Assembly: GCA_024708885.1 (NCBI GenBank)
Contig: JANJXT010000060.1
Span: 1 to 46,582, forward strand
DNA from: Thiobacillus sp.
GTDB taxonomy: Bacteria > Pseudomonadota > Gammaproteobacteria > Burkholderiales > Thiobacillaceae
Direction of reading: 5' to 3'
Length of the DNA: 46,582 nucleotides
Positions 13,901 through 23,935 of the stretch are shown here, piece by piece. Each line of letters opens with the position of its first letter. Position 1 is the first letter of the stretch. Both the position numbers and the translations under genes were made by a program. The notes below the pieces were generated by a model, which had not been told where the DNA came from, did not search any database, and saw nothing but the letters and a program-made list of their open reading frames with translations.

Positions 13901-14894
13901 CGACCATGTGCGCGTGCTGCGCAAGGAACGCGTGATCCTCGATGAGACGCGCACCGATCTGCAAAGCGCGTGGGCGCGCACCAGCTGCGAGATGGCGAAA
14001 CTGCGCGACAACCCGGTGTGCGCCGAAGAGGAGTTCGCCACCCACGCCGATGCCGGCGACCCCGGACTGCGCTATGCGCTGACTTTCGATGCCGACGAGG
14101 ACGTCGCCGCGCCCGCCATCGCCACGGGCGCGCGCCCGCGCGTCGCGGTGCTGCGCGAACAGGGCGTCAACGGCCACGTCGAGATGGCGGCGGCGTTCGA
14201 CGCCGCGGGTTTCGCCGCGGTCGACGTGCACATGAGCGACATTCTCGCGGGTCGCGTCAGCCTCGCCGATTTCACCGGACTCGCCGCGTGCGGCGGCTTC
14301 AGCTACGGCGACGTGCTCGGCGCCGGCGGCGGCTGGGCACGTTCCATCCTGTTCAACGCGCGCGCGCGCGACGCGTTCTCGGCGTTCTTTGGTCGCGCCG
14401 ACACCTTCGCCCTCGGGGTGTGCAATGGCTGCCAGATGATGAGCCAGTTGCACGACCTCATTCCCGGGGCCGAGGCGTGGCCCCGCTTCGAGCGCAATCT
14501 GTCGGAGCAGTTCGAGGCGCGTTTCACCCTGGCCGAGGTGCTCGATTCCCCTTCGCTGTTCTTCGCAGGGATGGCCGGATCGGTCATGCCGATCGTCGTG
14601 TCGCACGGCGAAGGGCGCGTGACATTCCGCGCTCCGGCGCATGCGGGTGAAGCGCACGCCACGCTGCGCTACGTCGACCATCGCGGCGCACCCGCGACGG
14701 GCTACCCGTTCAACCCCAACGGCTCGCCCGGTGGACTCACCGGCTTCACCACGCCCGACGGCCGATTCAGCATCCTCATGCCGCATCCCGAGCGCGTGGT
14801 CCGTGCCGCACAGCTGTCATGGAAACCCGACGCCATGACCGGCGCGGCGCCGTGGCTGCGCATGTTCCGCAACGCCCGGCGCGCGGTTGGGTGA
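10941..14894 (+). CDS. purL: Phosphoribosylformylglycinamidine synthase, large fused form
   Basis: This 1317-aa enzyme makes FGAM from FGAR, glutamine and ATP in purine synthesis. It has the full proteobacterial architecture: N-terminal PurS-like domain, linker, two AIRS-type synthetase halves ([74 protein letters not shown]) and a C-terminal glutaminase. The glutaminase nucleophile is Cys1161 in [13 protein letters not shown], with the His and Glu partners in [12 protein letters not shown] near the C-terminus. Length is normal for the family (E. coli 1295). It appears to be transcribed alone, with the putative -10 box at 10906. Confidence 0.98.
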   Translation: MPAIVSLPGAAALSPFRLDKIRHEAQAQGIGLGTLAARHWHFLEMDGELDAAQWRQLEQTLAYGAPADTPTADDPLLLVTPRPGTISPWSSKATDILRNCGLASVRRIERGVAWLVLDAQNRPLDAAVRAQLLPLLHDRMTEAVMTLADADQLFRHVPPRELASVDVLAGGRTALEAANRELGLALSDDEVEYLFENFTRLGRNPTDVELMMFAQANSEHCRHKIFNADWVIDGAEQAKSLFGMIRDTHAAHPGGTVVAYSDNSSVIEGASIDRFYPRADGSYAYSRELTHVLMKVETHNHPTAISPFPGAATGSGGEIRDEGATGIGSKPKAGLCGFSVSNLNIPGYEQPWESGAYGKPDRIVTPLAIMLEGPIGAAAFNNEFGRPNLAGYFRTFEETVAGQRRGYHKPIMLAGGVGSIRADHVDKKMLPTGTLLIQLGGPGMLIGLGGGAASSMDTGANAADLDFDSVQRGNPEMERRAQEVIDRCWQLGDRNPILSIHDVGAGGLSNALPELVHGGGRGGCFELRAAPSEESGMSPREIWCNEAQERYVLAIPPARLDEFRAICERERCPFAVLGEATEDSHLRVTDSHFGNAPVDVSLDIILGKPPKMTRDVVHAPTLPAPLALDGIGLKDAVYRVLAMPGVASKMFLIAIGDRSVGGLTARDQCVGPWQVPVADCAITLAGYRTTQGEAFSIGEKAPLALVDAPASGRMAIAEAITNLAAARVEGLGKVKLSANWMAPAGHPGEDAALFDTVAAVSQYCQALGISIPVGKDSMSMKSVWQDGAERKAVVSPISVVISAFAVTPDATRQLTPQLRTDAGDTDLVLVDLGRGRNRLGASSFAQAYKQVGDCCPDAPAAEKLSAFFDTIQALNAAGRVLAYHDRSDGGLFATLCEMAFAGHCGVEIDVDDLCAERIHDEAGDASVPEPQALAPCGYGERIFNVLFSEEAGAVLQVRRSDTQAVMQAFFDAGLRAEFYIIGAPCADDHVRVLRKERVILDETRTDLQSAWARTSCEMAKLRDNPVCAEEEFATHADAGDPGLRYALTFDADEDVAAPAIATGARPRVAVLREQGVNGHVEMAAAFDAAGFAAVDVHMSDILAGRVSLADFTGLAACGGFSYGDVLGAGGGWARSILFNARARDAFSAFFGRADTFALGVCNGCQMMSQLHDLIPGAEAWPRFERNLSEQFEARFTLAEVLDSPSLFFAGMAGSVMPIVVSHGEGRVTFRAPAHAGEAHATLRYVDHRGAPATGYPFNPNGSPGGLTGFTTPDGRFSILMPHPERVVRAAQLSWKPDAMTGAAPWLRMFRNARRAVG

Positions 14895-14952
14895 TGCGGC
14901 CCGATATGCGAAAATGGCGCGTTTTGCGCTGAGTGCCCCTGCCTACCCTACC

Positions 14953-15113
14953 GATGAACCTACATTGCGCACCACAGAGACACAGAGAAACCCGTAAAAC
15001 AGGGGTTTCCGCACTTTTCCCTGCTCACCCATCGGGTGAAACACGGAAAGAATACAAGCCCTTGCTTTTGCTCGCTGTTCTCTGTGCCTCTGTGGTTCAA
15101 CTGCCTTTTCTAG
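14953..15113. repeat. Dispersed palindromic element, copy A (purL-ppc)
   Basis: Inverted arms ACCACAGAGACACAGAGAA (14971-14989) and TTCTCTGTGCCTCTGTGGT (15078-15096) enclose about 88 bases. A second copy, alike along its whole length, lies at about 32449-32636. Shared parts include CACAGAGAAACCCG, CCATCGGGTGAA, TTTTGCTCGCTGTTCTCTGT and GTGGTTCAACTGC. The element runs up to the ppc start codon. It creates spurious frames on both strands that should not be annotated as genes. Confidence 0.85.
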
Positions 15114-15114
15114 A

Positions 15115-17934
15115 ATGAATGCTCCAGAAACGCTTCTGACGGATGACGACCTGCGCGCGCAGGTCAAGCTCCTCGGCACCCTGCTTGGCCAGGTGCTGCT
15201 GCAGTTTGCCGGTGAGGACGTATTCGAGGCGGTGGAAACGCTGCGCCGCGGCTTCGCCGAGCTGCGCCAGCAGGAAGACCAGCAGCGCCGCAATGAACTG
15301 ATGGCGATGATCGACGCCATGCCGGCCGACAAGGTCGAACTGGTGGTGCGCGCCTTCTCCGGCTACTTCATGCTGGTGAACGTCGCCGAGGAAAGCTTTG
15401 CCTACCGCAACCGCCGCCGCCTGCTGTCGCAGGGCCTGGCGCTGTGGGAAGGTTCGTTCGACCGCACGCTGGCGCAGTTCCGCGAACAGGGCATCGCGGT
15501 GCCCGCGCTGCAAAGCATGGTCGAGCGCCTGCATTTCGCACCGGTGTTCACCGCGCACCCGACCGAAGCGCGCCGCCGTGCGGTGATGGAAAGCATGCGC
15601 CGCATCTTCCTCATCTGCGACCGGCTCTACGAGGCCCATCTGGGGATCAGCGACCGCCGCGAACTGGAGAGCGAACTCGCTGCCGGAATTCAGGTGATGT
15701 GGCGCACCGACGAACTGCGCAGCGCCAAGCTGGAAGTGCGCGACGAGGTGCGCAACGGCCTGTATTACGTGCGCGAGAGCCTGTTCGAGGCGGTGCCCAA
15801 GGCCTATCGCTTCTTCGAAAACGCGCTGTGCAAGCACTATGGTACCGATGCCGACGGCGAGCCCGCGGTACGCGTGCCGAGCTTCATCCGCTTCGGTTCC
15901 TGGATCGGCGGCGACCGCGACGGCAATCCCTTCGTCACCGCGGACGTCACCGAATGGACCGTGCACCGACAGATGGAGGAGGCGCTCACCGAATACCGCG
16001 TGCGCGTGATCGGCCTGCGCCAGACGCTCACCCACAGCAGCGGCTGGTGCACGCCGGCGCCGGCCTTCCTCGCGCGATTGCACGAGTACGAGAACGACTT
16101 CGGTGCACGGGTGTTCCGCGGCACCGCGGTGCAGCTCTACAGCCGCGAGCCCTACCGGCGCATGGCCGCGCTCATGCTGGCGCGGCTCGACGCCAACCTG
16201 TCCTACATCCGCCAGGCGCTGGCCGGCGTGCCGAGCTTCACCTCGCACATCGCCTACGAGAACGCCCGCGCCTTCCTGTCCGATCTGTATCTGCTGCGCG
16301 ATTCGCTCATCAGCCACGGCGACCGCATCGTGGCGCGGCAGGACCTGCAGGAGCTGATCCGCCTGGTGGAGAGCTTCGGCTTTCACCTGCTGCAACTCGA
16401 CGTGCGCCAGGAATCCACCGTGCACACGCGCAGCGTGACGGCGGTGCTGCGCCAGATCGACCCCGGTTTCGACTACGCGGGCGCCGACGAGGCCGCGCGC
16501 ATGCAGCGCCTGGCTGCGTGGATTGGCCATATCGATCCCATCGAGATCGACGACGCCCAGCTCGACGACGAGGCGCGCGAAACGCTCGCGGTGTTCCGTC
16601 GCATGGCCAAGCTGCAGGCGGAGATCGGTGACGAGGTATTCGGTGCCTATGTCATTTCCATGACCCACAGCGCCTCGCACGTCATGGAAGTCATGCTGCT
16701 GGCGCGCCTGGTCGGCCTTGCCGGCCACACCGGCGACGGCTGGCACTGCCGCCTTCTCGTCGCGCCGCTGTTCGAGACCGTCGACGACCTGCAACGCAGC
16801 CAGGCCATCCTCGAACAGCTGCTGTCGAACCCGGTGTACCGTGGCCTGCTCTCCGCCAACGGCAACCGCCAGGAAGTCATGCTGGGCTATTCCGATTCGT
16901 GCAAGGATGGCGGCATCCTGGCGTCGAACTGGAATCTGTATCAGGCGCAGCTTTCCATCATCGCGCTGACGCAGCGCCACGGCGTCGAATGTCGCCTGTT
17001 CCACGGCCGCGGCGGCACCGTCGGGCGCGGTGGCGGCCCCACCCACGACGCCATCCTGTCGCAGCCACCGGGCACCGTGAACGGCGAGATCAAGTTCACC
17101 GAGCAGGGCGAGATGCTCTACTACAAGTACAGCAACCCCGAGACCGCCAGCTACGAGATCGGCATGGGCGTGACCGGCCTGATGAAAACCAGCGCCACGG
17201 CGCTCGCGCACAGCGAAGCGCACTACCCCGAGGCCTTCCTCGGCCACATGCGCGACGTCGCCAGCGCAGGGGAGGACGCCTATCGCGCGCTGATCGGCAT
17301 GGAAGGCTTCATCGACTATTTTTACGAGAGCACGCCGGTCACCGAGATCGGCCTGCTCAACATCGGCAGCCGTCCGTCGCACCGCAAGAAGGCCGACCGC
17401 TCGCTCGGCTCGATCCGCGCGATTCCCTGGGTGTTCGGCTGGGCGCAGTCGCGCCACACGCTGCCCGCGTGGTACGGCATTGGCAGCGCGCTGAGGAATT
17501 TTGCCGAGCGCGTGCCGGACGGGCTCGCCGCGCTGCAGGCGATGCACCGCGAATGGCCGTTCTTCCGCGGCCTGCTGTCCAATGTGCAGATGGCGCTGAC
17601 CAAGGCGGATCTGGAAATCGCCGAGGAATACGCGCGCCTGTGCGAGCATCCCAATGCCATGGCGGTCTATCGCACCATCGCCGGGGAATACGCGCTCACC
17701 GTCGAATGGGTGCGCCAGGTGGCGCAGATCGGCGCGCTGCTCGAAGACAACCAGCTGCTCGCCCTGTCGCTGTCGCGCCGGCGGCCGTATATCGATCCGA
17801 TCAACCACATCCAGGTGCGCATGCTGAAGCGCTACCGCAGCCCGAGCGCGACGGAAGCCGAGCAGATGTCCTGGCTGACGCCGCTGAAGCGCTCGATCAA
17901 CGCGATTGCGGCAGGCATGCGCAATACCGGCTAG
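15115..17934 (+). CDS. ppc: Phosphoenolpyruvate carboxylase
   Basis: This 939-aa cytosolic enzyme fixes bicarbonate onto PEP to give oxaloacetate, refilling the TCA cycle. It has both family signatures: VFTAHPTEARRR with catalytic His148, and the glycine-rich loop LFHGRGGTVGRGGGP. Also present are FGSWIGGDRDGNPFVT, LLQLDVRQES, MLGYSDSCKDGGI and the C-terminal NPILLRLT-region equivalent, which here ends INAIAAGMRNTG. Normal length is about 880-940. The start ATG at 15115 lies directly behind the palindromic element, and no clear ribosome binding site is present. The next in-frame ATG would lose about 60 conserved residues. Confidence 0.96.
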   Translation: MNAPETLLTDDDLRAQVKLLGTLLGQVLLQFAGEDVFEAVETLRRGFAELRQQEDQQRRNELMAMIDAMPADKVELVVRAFSGYFMLVNVAEESFAYRNRRRLLSQGLALWEGSFDRTLAQFREQGIAVPALQSMVERLHFAPVFTAHPTEARRRAVMESMRRIFLICDRLYEAHLGISDRRELESELAAGIQVMWRTDELRSAKLEVRDEVRNGLYYVRESLFEAVPKAYRFFENALCKHYGTDADGEPAVRVPSFIRFGSWIGGDRDGNPFVTADVTEWTVHRQMEEALTEYRVRVIGLRQTLTHSSGWCTPAPAFLARLHEYENDFGARVFRGTAVQLYSREPYRRMAALMLARLDANLSYIRQALAGVPSFTSHIAYENARAFLSDLYLLRDSLISHGDRIVARQDLQELIRLVESFGFHLLQLDVRQESTVHTRSVTAVLRQIDPGFDYAGADEAARMQRLAAWIGHIDPIEIDDAQLDDEARETLAVFRRMAKLQAEIGDEVFGAYVISMTHSASHVMEVMLLARLVGLAGHTGDGWHCRLLVAPLFETVDDLQRSQAILEQLLSNPVYRGLLSANGNRQEVMLGYSDSCKDGGILASNWNLYQAQLSIIALTQRHGVECRLFHGRGGTVGRGGGPTHDAILSQPPGTVNGEIKFTEQGEMLYYKYSNPETASYEIGMGVTGLMKTSATALAHSEAHYPEAFLGHMRDVASAGEDAYRALIGMEGFIDYFYESTPVTEIGLLNIGSRPSHRKKADRSLGSIRAIPWVFGWAQSRHTLPAWYGIGSALRNFAERVPDGLAALQAMHREWPFFRGLLSNVQMALTKADLEIAEEYARLCEHPNAMAVYRTIAGEYALTVEWVRQVAQIGALLEDNQLLALSLSRRRPYIDPINHIQVRMLKRYRSPSATEAEQMSWLTPLKRSINAIAAGMRNTG

Positions 17935-17985
17935 CGCCGTGTTTCATTCTGTAATGTGCGGGCACTGCGCAAAACCTGAAACGCG

Positions 17986-18579
17986 ATGAAACAGTCCACC
18001 GGTCCCGTGGCGGACGACGAAATCGCCCGCAAGCCAACCGATACGCGGCGGCGCTGGCTCGTCGCCTCGGTCGGCTTCAACGTGCTGCTGCTGCTCGTGG
18101 CGGGCGGCCTGGGGCTGTACGCCTTCCTTCTCAACGTCGACCTCGGCGACGTCAAGCGTCGCCTGTCGCAGGAAGTCGATACGCGCCAGCAGACCGAACG
18201 CTACCTCATCGAGGCGCGCAACCTGCTGACCGAGAACCAGCGTGAAATCGAGCAGCTCAAGGACCAGATCGCCTACAAGGAATCGGATATCCAGGCCGCC
18301 GCGTCGGCCAGACCGCTGCTGCCGGTCACGGTCGGCTTTCGCACGTCGATGCTGGGGCGCGGGCTGGTGGCGGTGATCGACAACAACAGCGACCGCTACC
18401 TCACGGTCGTGTTGTCGGTGCGCAATCCCACGCGTGCGCTGGCCAAGCGCTTCAACCTCGAACTGTCGCCGCGCGCCAGCGCCGATTTCGGCCATTTCCA
18501 GGGCTGGCAGTTCGTCTCCGGGGACGAGGTCGCGCTGTTCAGCGACGGGTTCGGCACGCTGCGTCTCACCGTGCCCTGA
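17986..18579 (+). CDS. Unknown membrane-anchored coiled-coil protein
   Basis: I do not recognise this 197-aa protein. It has a charged cytoplasmic N-terminus (about residues 1-23), one membrane segment (WLVASVGFNVLLLLVAGGLGLYAFLL, roughly 24-49), a predicted coiled coil rich in Glu, Gln and Arg (about 55-100, SQEVDTRQQTERYLIEARNL and onward), and a C-terminal domain of about 85 residues that looks beta-rich (VGFRTSMLGRGLVAVIDNNS, LTVVLSVRNPTRALAKRF). The layout suggests a periplasmic domain held off the inner membrane. It lies 51 bases after ppc and before hemN. No function can be assigned. Confidence 0.75.
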   Translation: MKQSTGPVADDEIARKPTDTRRRWLVASVGFNVLLLLVAGGLGLYAFLLNVDLGDVKRRLSQEVDTRQQTERYLIEARNLLTENQREIEQLKDQIAYKESDIQAAASARPLLPVTVGFRTSMLGRGLVAVIDNNSDRYLTVVLSVRNPTRALAKRFNLELSPRASADFGHFQGWQFVSGDEVALFSDGFGTLRLTVP

Positions 18580-18624
18580 GGCGGGCTGGATTTGCCTTGG
18601 GCGCTGTGTTAATAAGTGTTCTTG

Positions 18625-18749
18625 CCATGAACGTTTCCGCGCGCCCTGCGCCCTCTGGTGACGCCGCTCGGAGATGGGGCAGGCTCCTGGGGAAGCGTTC
18701 ATGGTAAGCGTCGTTTCATGTTCTGGGGCGGCAAATCGCCATGAACGCT
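18625..18749 (+). promoter_or_regulatory. Three-copy alternating inverted repeat in hemN leader
   Basis: CCATGAACGTTTCC (18625-18638) is inverted at 18691-18704 as GGAAGCGTTCATGG, with 13 of 14 bases matching. The core of the latter, AGCGTTCATGG (18694-18704), is also the exact inverse of CCATGAACGCT at 18739-18749, which contains the hemN ATG. The middle copy can pair with only one partner at a time. Either an upstream hairpin or one covering the start codon can form. This pattern is seen directly; a switch function is inference. Confidence 0.45.
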
Positions 18750-20138
18750 AACCATGAAGATCTCACGATGACATCGACGACTCTGGAACTGCTGCAGAAA
18801 TATAGTGTTGCCGGGCCGCGGTACACTTCGTACCCCACCGCGCCGTATTTCCACACCGGCTACCGCGAGGCCGACTGGCTCGAGGCGCTCGCCGCGATGC
18901 AGCCCGGGCGCGGCATTTCGCTGTACGCGCACATCCCGTTTTGCGACTCGCTCTGCTACTACTGCGGCTGCAACATGGTGGCCACGCGCGACTACAGCAA
19001 GACCGTGCCCTATCTGGCCGCGCTGGAGCGCGAGATGGCCGCGACCGCGGCGCGCGTCGATCCCGGGCGGGTGGTGCGCCAGCTGCACCTCGGCGGCGGC
19101 ACCCCGACGTATCTGCATCCCGACGATATCCGCGCGCTGATGGGGCGCATGCGCGGCCACTTCAACATTGCGCCGGATGCCGAGATCAGCTGCGAGGTCG
19201 ACCCGCGCGAGCTCACGCGCGAGCATCTCGTCGCGCTGCGCGAAAACGGCTTCAATCGCGTGTCGTTCGGGGTGCAGGACATGGACCCGAAGGTGCAGGA
19301 AGCGGTCAACCGCATCCAGTCCGAATTCCTCATCCGGCAGGTGGTCGACTGGGCGCGCGAACTCGGGTTCTCCAGCGTCAATCTCGACCTCATCGTCGGC
19401 CTGCCCCGGCAGACCCTCGAAAGCTTCCGCGGCACGCTCGAACGTGTCGTCGGGTGGTCGCCCGACCGCCTCGCGGTGTTCGCCTATGCCCATGTGCCGT
19501 GGATCAAGAAGCACCAGCGCCTGATCCAGGAAAGCGACCTGCCCGACTTCGCCACCCGTCTCGCCCTGCAGCAGGCCGTCAACGAGACGCTTGGCGGCGC
19601 CGGCTACGTCAACATCGGTCTCGATCACTACGCCCGCCCCGAGGACGAGCTGGTGCGCGCACAGCAGAACAAGACGCTGTGGCGCAACTTCCAGGGCTAC
19701 ACCACGCACAAGGATTGCGACATCCTCGCCTTCGGCGCCTCCAGCATCAGCCAGACCGTCGACGTCTACATGCAGAACGAAAAGGGCCTGAAGTCCTACG
19801 AGGCGCGCGTCACCGCCACCGGTTTCGCCGTCGAGCGCGGCATCAAGCTCAGTCTCGACGACCGCATCCGCCGCGAGGCGATTACCCGCGTGATGTGCGA
19901 TCTCGAACTCGATCTCGCGGCATTCGGCCAGGAATGGAACATCGACGCCACGACGTATTTCGCCGATGCGCTCGCCGACCTGCGCCCGCTGGCCGACGAC
20001 GGCCTTGTCGCCTTCGACGCCTCGCGCATCGAAGTCACCCGCGCCGGACGCATGTTCCTGCGCAACATCGGCATGTGCTTCGACCGCTACTTCAAGGAAG
20101 CCGCCGCCGACAAGCCCCGCTACTCGCGCACCGCCTGA
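18741..20138 (+). CDS. hemN: Oxygen-independent coproporphyrinogen III oxidase
   Basis: This 465-aa radical SAM enzyme decarboxylates coproporphyrinogen III to protoporphyrinogen IX without oxygen. The [4Fe-4S] motif is CDSLCYYCGC, with Cys68, Cys72 and Cys75 and the adjacent Cys77. GPRYTSYPTAP, LHLGGGTPTYL, EVDPRELT, GVQDMDPKVQEAVNRIQ and DLIVGLPRQT mark it as HemN and not HemW. The C-terminal HemN domain is complete (MCDLELDL..., GRMFLRNIGMCFDRYF). The start may be ATG 18741 or ATG 18768 (MTSTTLELLQKY); 18741 is used here. The leader holds the alternating inverted repeat. Confidence 0.95.
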   Translation: MNANHEDLTMTSTTLELLQKYSVAGPRYTSYPTAPYFHTGYREADWLEALAAMQPGRGISLYAHIPFCDSLCYYCGCNMVATRDYSKTVPYLAALEREMAATAARVDPGRVVRQLHLGGGTPTYLHPDDIRALMGRMRGHFNIAPDAEISCEVDPRELTREHLVALRENGFNRVSFGVQDMDPKVQEAVNRIQSEFLIRQVVDWARELGFSSVNLDLIVGLPRQTLESFRGTLERVVGWSPDRLAVFAYAHVPWIKKHQRLIQESDLPDFATRLALQQAVNETLGGAGYVNIGLDHYARPEDELVRAQQNKTLWRNFQGYTTHKDCDILAFGASSISQTVDVYMQNEKGLKSYEARVTATGFAVERGIKLSLDDRIRREAITRVMCDLELDLAAFGQEWNIDATTYFADALADLRPLADDGLVAFDASRIEVTRAGRMFLRNIGMCFDRYFKEAAADKPRYSRTA

Positions 20139-20142
20139 GGCC

Positions 20143-20712
20143 ATGGCCACGCCAGCCGCGATGCCGCCGGGGCGGCGCACCTGCCTGTACGACGCCGAGC
20201 AGCTCGAACTCATCATCGCCGACATGGTGCGGCAGGCGGCCGGCCTGCTCACCGGACGCACGCGGGTGGCCATCGTCGGCATCCTGCGTCGCGGCGCGCC
20301 GCTGGCCGACCGCCTGCACGCCAGGCTGCTGCGCGACTACGGTCTTGCCGACTGCGTGCGCCTCGATTTGCAGATCAAGCGCTACGCCGATGACCTGCGC
20401 CTGCTGCACCCGGAAACACGACTGACCGAAAACCCCGCGCACACCGGCATCGACCTCGAAGGCCATACCGTACTCGTCGTCGACGACGTCATGTACCGCG
20501 GCCATTCCCTGCTGCGCGCCGTGCAATACCTCGCCGGCAGGCAGCCCGCGGAAATCCGTACCGTTGTGCTGGTCGACCGTGGCGTCGCCCGCCTGCCGGT
20601 ACGCACCGATATTGTCGGCGTGCGGCTCGACGTCGCACCCTCCGACATCATCGAGTGCAGCGTGCCGCCCTACGAGCCGCGTTTCCAGATCGACCTCGTG
20701 CAGCCGGGCTGA
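20143..20712 (+). CDS. pyrR: PyrR-like phosphoribosyltransferase
   Basis: This 189-aa type I phosphoribosyltransferase has the PRPP motif VLVVDDVMYRGHS at about residues 109-121. Other PyrR-like parts are VAIVGILRRGAPLADRL, DLQIKRYADDLR, VVLVDRGVARLPVRTDIVG and PSDIIEC. PyrR proteins act as uracil phosphoribosyltransferases and, in Gram-positive bacteria, as RNA-binding attenuators of the pyr operon. In betaproteobacteria the gene usually lies near pyr genes. No pyr gene is next to it here, and RNA binding cannot be judged from the sequence. It starts 4 bases after the hemN stop, so cotranslation with hemN is likely. Confidence 0.85.
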   Translation: MATPAAMPPGRRTCLYDAEQLELIIADMVRQAAGLLTGRTRVAIVGILRRGAPLADRLHARLLRDYGLADCVRLDLQIKRYADDLRLLHPETRLTENPAHTGIDLEGHTVLVVDDVMYRGHSLLRAVQYLAGRQPAEIRTVVLVDRGVARLPVRTDIVGVRLDVAPSDIIECSVPPYEPRFQIDLVQPG

Positions 20713-20750
20713 CGCCCCGCACCGGCGGCTGAACTGCAACGGGAGGACGT

Positions 20751-21506
20751 ATGAGTGGATTTTCCGCGCTGTTCCGCAAGGAACTGCTGCGCTTCTGGAA
20801 AGTGGTGGTGCAGACCGTGGTCGCCCCCGTGGTCACGGCGCTGCTCTACCTCTTGATCTTTTCCCACGTGCTGGAAGACCACGTGCAGCCCTTTCCCGGG
20901 GTTGCCTATTCCGGCTTCCTGGTGCCGGGACTGGTGATGATGAGCATGCTGCAGAACGCGTTCGCCAACAGCTCGTCCAGCCTCATCCAGTCGAAGATGC
21001 AGGGCAACATCGTGTTCGTCCTGCTGCCGCCGCTGTCGTATCTGGAATTCTTTCTCGCCTATCTCGGCGCCGCGGTGGTGCGCGGGCTGGCGGTGGGCGC
21101 CGGCGTGTGGGCGGTGGCACTGTGGTTCGCGCCATGGCAGGCGCCGCACCCGGGATGGCTGCTGGCGTATGCGGTCCTTGCCTGCGCCATCCTCGGTGGC
21201 GTCGGCATCGTCGCCGGCATCTGGGCGGAAAAATACGACCAGCTGGCGGCATTCCAGAACTTTCTGATTCTCCCGCTTACCTTCCTTTCGGGCGTGTTCT
21301 ACTCGATCCATTCGCTGCCGCCCTTCTGGCAGGCGGTGTCCTACTTCAACCCCGTGTTCTACCTCATCGACGGTTTCCGCTATGCCTTCATCGGCCACGC
21401 CGACATCGACCCCTGGCGCGGCCTGCTGGTCGCCGGGGGCTGCTTTGTGGCAATATCCGCGTTTTCCCTTTTGCTGCTGCGAAGCGGCTACAAACTCAGG
21501 CACTAG
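20751..21506 (+). CDS. ABC-2 type transporter permease (YadH family)
   Basis: This 251-aa integral membrane protein has about six hydrophobic segments and the ABC-2 motif region FLILPLTFLSGVFYSIHSLPPFWQAVSYFNPVFYLIDGFRYAFIG. The N-terminal LFRKELLRFWKVVVQTVVAPVVTALLYLLIF is typical of the YadH/NodJ group, whose members export lipids, polysaccharides or drugs with a separate ATPase. In many betaproteobacteria the ATPase gene lies directly upstream and ibaG-murA-hisG lie downstream. Here the downstream part is kept, but PyrR and HemN replace the ATPase. GGGAGG lies 5 bases before the ATG. Confidence 0.88.
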   Translation: MSGFSALFRKELLRFWKVVVQTVVAPVVTALLYLLIFSHVLEDHVQPFPGVAYSGFLVPGLVMMSMLQNAFANSSSSLIQSKMQGNIVFVLLPPLSYLEFFLAYLGAAVVRGLAVGAGVWAVALWFAPWQAPHPGWLLAYAVLACAILGGVGIVAGIWAEKYDQLAAFQNFLILPLTFLSGVFYSIHSLPPFWQAVSYFNPVFYLIDGFRYAFIGHADIDPWRGLLVAGGCFVAISAFSLLLLRSGYKLRH

Positions 21507-21618
21507 GGATGCACTGCGCAATTCGTCACCCCGGCGAACGTCGGGACGACAATACTGGATTGTTCAGTGCCGCCCTGGCTCCCGCTGGGGATGCCGCCAA
21601 CAAGCGAGGCACGCACAC

Positions 21619-21855
21619 ATGGTTACTCCCGACGACATCAAGGGCTGGATCACCGAGAAACTCCCCTGCGACCACATCGAACTCGACGGTGACGGGCAGC
21701 ATTTCCAGGCGGTCATCGTCAGCCCGGCCTTCGCCGGCAAGAACATGATCCAGCAGCACCGGCTGGTCTACGACGCGCTCGGCACCCGCATGCACGCGCA
21801 GATCCACGCGCTGTCGATGAAGACCTACACCCCCGAGGACTGGGCCAGCCGTTGA
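21619..21855 (+). CDS. ibaG: BolA family protein IbaG
   Basis: This 78-aa BolA-like protein has the family fold pattern and the conserved stretch QQHRLVYDALGTRMHAQIHALSMKTYTPEDW, with the invariant His of the BolA Fe-S site (QQHRLVY). IbaG-type BolA proteins work with monothiol glutaredoxins in Fe-S handling and acid tolerance. The position directly before murA (stop TGA 21853-21855, murA ATG 21856) is conserved across proteobacteria. The gap of 112 bases to the permease holds no gene. Confidence 0.92.
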   Translation: MVTPDDIKGWITEKLPCDHIELDGDGQHFQAVIVSPAFAGKNMIQQHRLVYDALGTRMHAQIHALSMKTYTPEDWASR

Positions 21856-23109
<1,254 letters not shown>

Positions 23110-23275
23110 AGCGATGCGCATTCCATGCAGGCGCGGCGCCCCCGCCGCGATTTTCGGAGTATCGCAGGCGTCACGGCATCGGCCCGAGGGCGGACCTCCT
23201 GCAGGATGGGGGGCGGTGTTCTCGCCGTGATGAATAATCCGTGTTGAACAAATGCAATCCCAGTTACCAGCCAAC

Positions 23276-23935
23276 ATGACCTACACCGGCATCACGCTTG
23301 CCCTCTCCAAGGGCCGCATCTTCGAGGAAACCCTGCCGCTGCTGGCAGCGGCCGGCATCACGCCCGCCGAAAGCCCCGAGTCCTCGCGCAAGCTCATCAT
23401 CGGCACCAACCGCGACGATGTGCGCCTCATCATCGTACGCGCCAGTGACGTGCCGACCTACGTGCAATACGGCGCCGCCGATCTTGGCATCGCCGGCAAG
23501 GACGTGCTGAACGAGCACGGCGGCAACGGCCTCTACCAGCCCCTCGATCTCCGGATCGCCACCTGCCGCATGATGGTCGCGGTGCGCGAAGGCTACGACT
23601 ATGCGGGAAGCGTGAAGCAGGGCGCGCGCATCCGCGTCGCCACCAAATACGTCAACGCCGCCCGCGAACACTTCGCCGCCAAGGGTGTGCACATCGACCT
23701 CATCAAGCTCTACGGCTCGATGGAACTCGCCCCGCTGGTCGGCCTGTCCGACGTCATCGTCGACCTCGTTTCCACCGGCGGCACGCTCAAGGCGAATGGA
23801 CTTGTCGCGGTCGAGCACATCGGTGACATCAGTTCGCGGCTGGTGGTGAACCAGGCGTCGTTGAAGCTCAAACGGGAGGTGATCCAGCCGGTGGTGGATG
23901 CGTTTGCGTTGGCAACGAGGAAAGAGGCGCGGTAA
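23276..23935 (+). CDS. hisG: ATP phosphoribosyltransferase, short form
   Basis: This 219-aa enzyme starts histidine synthesis by joining ATP and PRPP. The sequence [104 protein letters not shown] is typical. It lacks the C-terminal regulatory domain of the long form, so it is a HisG-S enzyme, which is known to need HisZ; no hisZ is in this window. An in-frame ATG at 23252 would add 8 residues. In related genomes hisD and the rest of the his genes usually follow; here they do not. Confidence 0.95.
   Translation: MTYTGITLALSKGRIFEETLPLLAAAGITPAESPESSRKLIIGTNRDDVRLIIVRASDVPTYVQYGAADLGIAGKDVLNEHGGNGLYQPLDLRIATCRMMVAVREGYDYAGSVKQGARIRVATKYVNAAREHFAAKGVHIDLIKLYGSMELAPLVGLSDVIVDLVSTGGTLKANGLVAVEHIGDISSRLVVNQASLKLKREVIQPVVDAFALATRKEAR

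Noticed and set aside
11520-14786. Long open frame of 1088 codons on the minus strand opposite purL
   Set aside because: It is an antisense shadow caused by high GC at third positions. Its product is His/Arg/Gly-rich and has no domain, while purL is fully conserved.
14933-15118. Short open frame in the purL-ppc gap (and its reverse counterpart)
   Set aside because: It is a translation of the palindromic element; the same pseudo-protein appears at copy B.
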